Origin: Mucilaginibacter tolerans
GTDB lineage: Bacteria; Bacteroidota; Bacteroidia; Sphingobacteriales; Sphingobacteriaceae
DNA length: 40,733 bases
NCBI RefSeq assembly: GCF_030519375.1
Contig: NZ_JAUMKB010000028.1
Coordinates: forward strand, 1-40,733
Direction of reading: 5' to 3'
In this document: one piece after another, positions 36,801 through 40,733 of the stretch
How the letters are laid out: each line of letters opens with the position of its first letter
Position numbering within the stretch: position 1 is the first letter of the stretch
Notes under the pieces: model-generated
Database searches by the model: none
Told to the model about the DNA's origin: nothing
What the model saw: the letters and a program-made list of their open reading frames with translations, nothing else
Made by a program: the position numbers and the translations under genes

Positions 36801-39800
36801 TGCAGGCTTAAGCTTTAACCCGGTAACTGGGGCTATAAGCGGCACACCTACTGCGGCTTCACCATCTACTGCATATACAGTAACTGCAGCGAACCCTGTG
36901 GGTGCTGCTACCACTACTATCAACATAACGGTTACTGCACCATCTATCAGCTATGCAGGTTCGCCTTTTACTTATTATAATGGCTCGCCAATTACATCAT
37001 TAACGCCAACGGTAACAGGTAGCCCGACAGGCTATTCAGTAAGCCCGGCACTACCTGCAGGGTTAACCCTAAATACAGGCACGGGCGTTATATCCGGTAC
37101 TCCGACAGCTACAGCTACAGCAGCTAATTATACTGTTACTGCAACTTATTCCGGAGGGGCAACGGCTCAGGCAACTATAAACATTCAGGTGCTCGCACCT
37201 ACAATCAGTTATGCAGGTTCACCGTTCAACTTTACTATTAACACGGCTATTACTGCTGCGAATGCAACAGCCTCCGGAAGTCCTTTGAGTTATTCAGGAT
37301 CCTTGCCAGCTGGATTATCGCTTAATACTTCAACCGGGCAAATAACCGGCACGCCGACTACTTTATCTTCGGCCACACTTTATACCATTACTGCTAATTA
37401 TGCAGGAGGTGTAATTGCAACAGTGGATATATCTATTGCGGTTAACAATCCGACATTAACCATAACTGCGAACAATCAAACTATGAGTTATGGGGCATCC
37501 GTGCCAACACTGACCGTAAGTTACAGTGGTTTTGTAAATGGTGACACCCAGGCAAGTTTAACGACTTTGCCAACAGTAACTACTACAGGTACCTCCGCTT
37601 CCAACCCGGGCGCTTATCCGATCACAGCAAGTGGAGCAGTGGCTCCTTCATATTACAATGTAGTTTATGTACCAGGTACTCTAACGATAACACCTGCAAC
37701 ATTAACAGTTACCGGATTAGTAGCTGGTAATAAGGTGTATGATCAGACTACAAATGAACCTAATTTTACAGGCGGCACATTGGCTGGCGTAGCTTCTGCC
37801 GACCTGGGAAATGTAACACTTGTTCCAAGCGGAACATTTGCAAGCGCCTCAGCGGGTACGGGCATAGCCGTTACTTCAACAAGCACATTAAGCGGATCAG
37901 CTGCAGGCAACTATACATTAACACAGCCAACCGGCTTGTCAGCTAATATTACACAGAAACCGTTGTCAGTCTCCTCATCATCGGTAAGTGTGAATGCTAA
38001 AACATACAATCAATCAACCGCAGCTACTACAACCGGAACGTTGGGTAGCACGCTGACTGGCGTGATATCAGGAGACGTTGTGGCATTAAACGGCAGAACA
38101 AACCCAACAGGTGTATTCTCCGATGCAAATGCCGGCATTAATAAAACCGTTACCTTAACTTCGCCTACCCTTTCCGGGCCTCAGGCGAGCAATTATTCGT
38201 TAACAATTACCTTATTGGGCACCATCAACCCCGCTACTGCATTTATTAATCCGGCAGCAGGAGTTAGCAAGGTTTACGATGGGACAGCAACGGCTACAAT
38301 TACCGGTACGCTTAATGGTAAAATATCAGGAGATGATTTAACCCTTAATCTATCAGCTATTTTCACTGCCGGTGCGTCAGTAGGCAATGGAAAAGCCATA
38401 ACATCCACAAGTACATTGAGCGGTACATCTGCAGGTAATTATACGTTGCAACAACCAACCGGGCTAACAGCTAATATTACACCTGCACCTTTAACAATAA
38501 CCGCTAACAATCAAACTAAATCATACGGAACTGCATTCACTTTTGCAGGCACAGAATTTACTCACTCAACATTGTATGCTTCGGACGCAATTACGAGCGT
38601 TTCGTTTACAAGCGCAGGAGCAGCAGCAAATGCAAGTGTTGCAGGAAGTCCTTACACCATTGTGCCTAGTGGAGCAGTGGGAAGTGGCTTATCAAACTAC
38701 ACCATATCATATGTAAACGGATCACTAAGCGTTACGGCAAAACCGTTGACGATTACAGCTAATGTGGTTAAGACATATGGTACTGCATTAACAAGTGGTC
38801 CGGGATCAACTGCATTTATTTCATCTGGTCTTGCAAATAGTGAAACTATTGGAAGTGTAACCATGACTTACAGCCAGGGCACAGCAGCAAATGCGCCTGT
38901 CTCCGGATCACCATATATAAACGCAGCAACTCCTTCGGCTGCGACAGGTGGTACTTTTACCACAAGCAACTATACCATCACCTATAAAACGGCAGATGTA
39001 GTAGTTAACCCTGCATTACTAACTGTAACAGCAACCGGGCCTCCGAAGGTATATGGCACAGCTTTAACTACAGGTACAAGCTCCAATTACTTTACAAATA
39101 GCAGCACAGTAAATAGTGAAAATATTACCAGTGTTACACTCACTCCGGATGCTGCAGGATTATCTGCAACTACATCGGCCAATGCACCTTATACCGTTAC
39201 TCCTTCACTGGCAACCGGCACTAACGGTTTCCTCGAAGCCAATTATTCTGTAACCTATGTTCCATTTAATGGGACCGTTACTAAAGATACGGTAACAATA
39301 ACCGCGAACAACGCCTCTAAAATATATAGTGCATCTCAATCATTCAATGGTACCGAGTTTACGGTAACCGGGCTGGATAATGGTGATACTGTAACCTCTG
39401 TTACGTTGACCAGTGATGGCACAGCCCCTACGGCTTCTGCGGGTAACTATCCTATTGTCGCATCAAATGCTCAAGGCTCTGGTCTGTCTAATTATATCAT
39501 TCAGTATGTAAATGGCACAGATACGGTCAAACAAGCGAATTTGACTGTTACAGCGAATAATGCTTCCAAGACTTATGGCAATACCCCTTCTTTTGCCGGT
39601 ACTGAGTTTACGACTTCTGGCCTGCAGAACTCTGACGCAGTTACCAGTGTATCTTTAACTAGTTTGGGTAGTGTTGCCACCGCACCTGTGGGTGGTTATG
39701 ACATTGTTCCTTCCGCTGCTGTGGGCTCTGGCCTGTCTAACTACCATATCAGCTATGTGAATGGTACGCTGACTGTAGATTCTGCTACTCTGACTATTAC

Positions 39801-40733
39801 GGCTAACAGCAATCATAAAACTTATGGTTCTTCTCAGTCTTTCGCAGGCACCGAATTTACAACCTCTGGTTTGCAAAACTCGGATGCGGTCAATTCAGTA
39901 ACCCTGGCCAGTGATGGCGCTGCTGCTTCAGCTGCGGTTGGCAGCTATGCTACTGTACCTTCGGCTGCTGCTGGCTCTGGTTTGTCTAACTACCATATCA
40001 GCTATGTGAATGGTACACTGACCGTGGATTCTGCTACTTTGACGATTACTGCTAACAGCAATCATAAGACTTATGGTTCTTCTCAGTCTTTCGCAGGCAC
40101 CGAGTTTACCACTTCAGGTCTACTCAACTCAGATGCGGTCAATTCCGTAACCCTGGCCAGTGATGGCGCTGCTGCTTCAGCTTCGGTTGGCAGCTATGCT
40201 ACTGTACCTTCGGCTGCAGTGGGTTCTGGTTTGTCTAATTACCATATCAGCTATGTGAATGGTACGCTGACTGTTGACTCTGCTACTTTGACGATTACTG
40301 CTAACAGCAATCATAAAACTTATGGTTCTCCTCAGTCTTTTGCAGGCACCGAGTTTACTACCTCGGGTCTGCTGAACTCGGATGCGGTCAATTCTGTAAC
40401 CCTGGCTAGTGATGGCGCTGCTGCTTCAGCTGCGGTTGGCAGCTATGCTACTGTACCTTCGGCTGCAGTTGGCTCTGGTTTGTCTAACTACCATATCAGC
40501 TATGTGAATGGTACGCTGACCGTGGATTCTGCTACTCTGACGATTACTGCTAACAGCAATCATAAGACTTATGGTTCTGCTCAGTCTTTTGCAGGTAGCG
40601 AGTTTACCACCTCTGGTTTGCTGAACTCGGATGCGGTCAATTCTGTAACCCTGGCCAGTGATGGCGCTGCTGCTTCAGCTTCGGTTGGCAGCTATGCTAC
40701 TGTACCTTCGGCTGCGGTTGGCTCTGGTTTGTC
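30871..40733 (+). CDS. giant Ig/NHL/YDG/MBG repeat protein, 3' end outside window
   Basis: Open from the ATG at 30871 to the window edge: 3287 codons plus two bases without a stop, read codon by codon. About 65 residues precede the hydrophobic signal segment (FVMTMVLAVAGLGF, to QAQA near 88). An FN3-like domain (about 90-212) follows. Then come about 20 'putative Ig' repeats of ~84 aa (216-2190), each with ISYxGxPF, SISPALPTGL and GQITGTPT motifs. An NHL propeller (about 1697-1970) interrupts repeat 18. MBG (about 2194), three YDG (from about 2277, 2367 and 2458) and further MBG domains continue to the edge. Size, composition and the T9SS sister gene suggest a surface adhesin; a C-terminal sorting domain is expected beyond the window. 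Confidence 0.88.
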   Translation, partial: MAAKLLLRNLLTAIKTFILPGQVKAGNSVDYTEMAFEQCSSYFIADARRPGQLPRSEKKFNLFSAKTFVMTMVLAVAGLGFTNKAQAQAPTTQASNLTFANITASTVSLNSWTNGNGIHREVFMAPVSTGSPSPVNNTVYNANTAFGSGSQIGSSGWFCVYKESTTTGPPTTVTNLTPNTTYRVMVVEFNSNSTPSYLTTTVATNPANFTTLAASISYAGTPFSFFQNTAITTASPTVSGPPNSYSISPALPTGLNFSTSTGQITGTPTVASAASSYTVTATYPGSVTAQTTINVTVSGISYAGTPFTFYKGNAITTLSPTITGNTPASYAVSPALPTGLTLNTSNGQITGTPTVAAAAANYTITASYSGGGTSTATVNITSSGVNYAGSPFTYIAGTAISTASPTATGATPTSYGVSPALPTGLNFNTANGQITGTPSVTSVSSAYTVTANYSGGQTTTATINVTVNAPTISYAGSPFTYNAGTAITTASPTVTGSVTSYGINPTLPAGLSFNTANGQITGTPTGASPTTSYTVTANYNAGVTAQTTISVTVNAPTISYTGTPFSFFRNTAIASQTPVKTNGTPSSYAISPTLPTGLAFNTGTGVISGTPTVASAATDYTITATYSAGVTAQTTINVTVSGISYTGSPFSFFNGTAITTLLPNVTGVAPNSYAINPSTLPAGLSFSTSTGQISGTPTANSAATTYTITASYTGGSVSTTINITVSGISYAGSPYTFNAGTTITTASPTIVGQTPTSYSISPSFSSTGLSFNTANGQISGTPTTGSSATIYAVTANYSGGQTTTFNITVTVNTPTISYTGTPFSFFRNTAIASQTPVKTNGTPTSYGISPTLTTGLSFNTGTGVISGTPTVASAAADYTITANYAGGVTAQTTANITVSGISYTGSPFVFYNGTAITTLSPNVTGVTPNSYAINPSTLPAGLSFSTSTGQISGTPTANSAATTYTITASYTGGSVSTTINITVSGINYAGTPYSLYTGSAIATISPTITGDTPNGYSINPALPDGVLFDTANGQITGNPTTVTPAADYVVTANYASGASTSTTINIAVLSNNSISYTGSPFSFLQGNAITSLSPTVTNPPLSYSISPALSAGLTLNTSTGVISGTPTATNAGTDYTITANYSGGVTAQTTINITVVAPTLSYTGSPYTYTVNIATTDLTPTYTGTVSSFTISPALPNGLSIDPSTGVISGTPLAPIAATDFTITAHYGSGVVITTTINITVLPNISYTGSPYTFYNGTAITQLTPNILGDTPTGYSISPALPTGLSIDPGTGVISGTPTVNSVAANYTVTATYSGGVTFSTTINITVTGISYAGSPFTFFQGTAITAANPTLVGSTPTSYSINPALPTGLSFNTANGQITGNPSIISANTAYTVTANYSGGQTTTTTINVTVSGISYAGTPFTFYNGSAITAISPTVTGSTPTSYTSTTLPTGLSINSSTGAISGTPTAVSAANNYTITAHYSGGQATTFVININVSGISYAGTPFTYFNGVAITAANPTVTGATPASYSGALPTGLTLNTVSGQITGTPTVTAAATPYTITANYAGGQTSSITFNITVSGISYAGTPFTFFNGVAISTQSPTVTGTTPTSYAISPTLPSGLAFSTTNGQITGTPTALSSAANYTVTATYTGGITTQTIINVAVVGAPTISYTGSPYTFLTGVTISTITPTITNTPLIGGQTSNFTTSTLSTPFGVAVDASGNVYVSNTGNNTIVKYSSAGGTGTTFASGGGLNTPNGLAFDAAGNLYIANKGSNNVLKVGSAGGTPTTFATGGGLNGPTAVAIDASGNVYIANTGATNILKVTSAGGTPTTFASGGGLNNPTGLALDASGNLYIANQGGTNILKVTSAGGTPTVFTSGVAAPPTSITADNSGNLYASTSTGGNRRIQKIVISTATVTTLAGSSTGNVNGTGAVAQFGNTMTSLVADVSGNIYVVDQSNTAIRKVIAQGAAISPALPAGLSFNPVTGAISGTPTAASPSTAYTVTAANPVGAATTTINITVTAPSISYAGSPFTYYNGSPITSLTPTVTGSPTGYSVSPALPAGLTLNTGTGVISGTPTATATAANYTVTATYSGGATAQATINIQVLAPTISYAGSPFNFTINTAITAANATASGSPLSYSGSLPAGLSLNTSTGQITGTPTTLSSATLYTITANYAGGVIATVDISIAVNNPTLTITANNQTMSYGASVPTLTVSYSGFVNGDTQASLTTLPTVTTTGTSASNPGAYPITASGAVAPSYYNVVYVPGTLTITPATLTVTGLVAGNKVYDQTTNEPNFTGGTLAGVASADLGNVTLVPSGTFASASAGTGIAVTSTSTLSGSAAGNYTLTQPTGLSANITQKPLSVSSSSVSVNAKTYNQSTAATTTGTLGSTLTGVISGDVVALNGRTNPTGVFSDANAGINKTVTLTSPTLSGPQASNYSLTITLLGTINPATAFINPAAGVSKVYDGTATATITGTLNGKISGDDLTLNLSAIFTAGASVGNGKAITSTSTLSGTSAGNYTLQQPTGLTANITPAPLTITANNQTKSYGTAFTFAGTEFTHSTLYASDAITSVSFTSAGAAANASVAGSPYTIVPSGAVGSGLSNYTISYVNGSLSVTAKPLTITANVVKTYGTALTSGPGSTAFISSGLANSETIGSVTMTYSQGTAANAPVSGSPYINAATPSAATGGTFTTSNYTITYKTADVVVNPALLTVTATGPPKVYGTALTTGTSSNYFTNSSTVNSENITSVTLTPDAAGLSATTSANAPYTVTPSLATGTNGFLEANYSVTYVPFNGTVTKDTVTITANNASKIYSASQSFNGTEFTVTGLDNGDTVTSVTLTSDGTAPTASAGNYPIVASNAQGSGLSNYIIQYVNGTDTVKQANLTVTANNASKTYGNTPSFAGTEFTTSGLQNSDAVTSVSLTSLGSVATAPVGGYDIVPSAAVGSGLSNYHISYVNGTLTVDSATLTITANSNHKTYGSSQSFAGTEFTTSGLQNSDAVNSVTLASDGAAASAAVGSYATVPSAAAGSGLSNYHISYVNGTLTVDSATLTITANSNHKTYGSSQSFAGTEFTTSGLLNSDAVNSVTLASDGAAASASVGSYATVPSAAVGSGLSNYHISYVNGTLTVDSATLTITANSNHKTYGSPQSFAGTEFTTSGLLNSDAVNSVTLASDGAAASAAVGSYATVPSAAVGSGLSNYHISYVNGTLTVDSATLTITANSNHKTYGSAQSFAGSEFTTSGLLNSDAVNSVTLASDGAAASASVGSYATVPSAAVGSGL
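32539..33051 (+). repeat. Ig-pair block, copy 1 of a 774-bp-spaced duplication
   Basis: Two consecutive Ig units nearly identical to 33313-33825, including the unusual FSFFRNTAIASQTPVKTNGTP stretch, which is found only in these two places. The copies are offset by exactly 774 bp (three units) with a more diverged unit between them. This points to a three-unit tandem duplication followed by divergence of one unit. Confidence 0.75.
33313..33825 (+). repeat. Ig-pair block, copy 2 of a 774-bp-spaced duplication
   Basis: The partner of 32539-33051. Differences seen by eye are mainly third-position changes, and the reading frame is kept throughout. Confidence 0.75.
35962..36780 (+). other. NHL beta-propeller inserted in an Ig repeat
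   Basis: About six repeats of the form GVAVDASGNVYVSNTGNNTI / KVTSAGGTPTTFASGGGLN encode an NHL-type propeller. The flanking sequence is the first half (ISYTGSPYTFLTGVT...TNTP) and the second half (AISPALPAGLSFNPVTGAIS) of one Ig repeat. The insertion is therefore nested, in frame, and sits in a loop just before the ISPALP strand. Confidence 0.8.
39781..40733 (+). repeat. 249-bp tandem MBG repeats, running off the window
   Basis: Units start at 39781, 40030, 40279 and 40528 (SATLTITANSNHKTYGS), each 249 bp or 83 codons; the last is cut by the window end. The second and third units differ at about 18 of 249 positions by my reading, and about 16 of these are synonymous. A less similar unit precedes at about 39538. 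Confidence 0.9.

Larger units (their letters stand above)
31516..37440 (+). repeat. ~20 putative-Ig repeats, about 250 bp each
   Basis: Unit starts (ISYxGxP codons) were read at 31516, 31768, 32023, 32284, 32542, 32797, 33052, 33316, 33571, 33826, 34090, 34348, 34603, 34858, 35113, 35365, 35614, 35878, 36946 and 37204. Spacing is 240-264 bp except at 35878, where an NHL propeller is inserted. Most units are diverged at the DNA level, with one recent block duplication. Confidence 0.88.

Noticed and set aside
39781..40733. Regular repeats as a possible CRISPR array
   Set aside because: The period is 249 bp with a continuous reading frame and no short repeat/spacer structure; they are protein repeats.

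Overview
The window comes from a Bacteroidota chromosome, most likely of the Sphingobacteriaceae (Mucilaginibacter/Pedobacter-like). The evidence is a SusC/SusD pair, a type IX secretion (T9SS) C-terminal sorting domain, Bacteroidota-type -7 boxes (TAnnTTTG), AT-rich intergenic DNA and giant proteins built of MBG, YDG and 'putative Ig' repeats. The genus is inferred from general resemblance only.

Region 1 (1-5789, + strand) is a tightly spaced signalling operon. It holds a 5'-truncated histidine kinase remnant, a TPR-sensor histidine kinase, a membrane histidine kinase with a nearly identical catalytic core, a stand-alone receiver, and a receiver fused to a class III nucleotide cyclase. A small membrane protein (5807-6088) lies convergent to it.

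Region 2 (6195-16250, - strand) is a catabolic operon: NahK-like sugar kinase, GH123/DUF6067-like glycoside hydrolase, DUF5107-TPR protein and M1 aminopeptidase. Its LacI-family regulator is encoded just upstream on the same strand. Divergent from the regulator is an SDR-type L-threonine 3-dehydrogenase (16425-17381, +).

Region 3 (17471-24678, - strand) runs SusC, SusD, a predicted aryl-sulfate sulfotransferase lipoprotein and a TsdA-like dihaem cytochrome c lipoprotein. A strong intrinsic terminator candidate lies between susD and the sulfotransferase gene. Four copies of the perfect palindrome CAAACGTTTG lie upstream of the kinase operon, between lacI and the dehydrogenase gene, and twice upstream of susC. 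This suggests one LacI regulon across regions 2 and 3. A working hypothesis is uptake and breakdown of a threonine-rich, possibly sulfated glycopeptide or amino-sugar glycan.

Region 4 (25873-end, + strand) holds two very large surface or secreted proteins. The first is 1402 aa, with MBG/YDG repeats, a beta-rich middle and a T9SS sorting domain. The second starts at 30871 and is still open at the window edge, so it has at least 3287 codons. It contains about 20 Ig-like repeats, one of which is interrupted by an NHL beta-propeller, then YDG/MBG repeats ending in 249-bp near-identical tandem units. The two genes share a homologous 40-bp leader element and an unusual N-terminus in which about 65 residues precede the hydrophobic signal segment.

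The sequence was read by eye. Family names come from recognised motifs, not from database searches.
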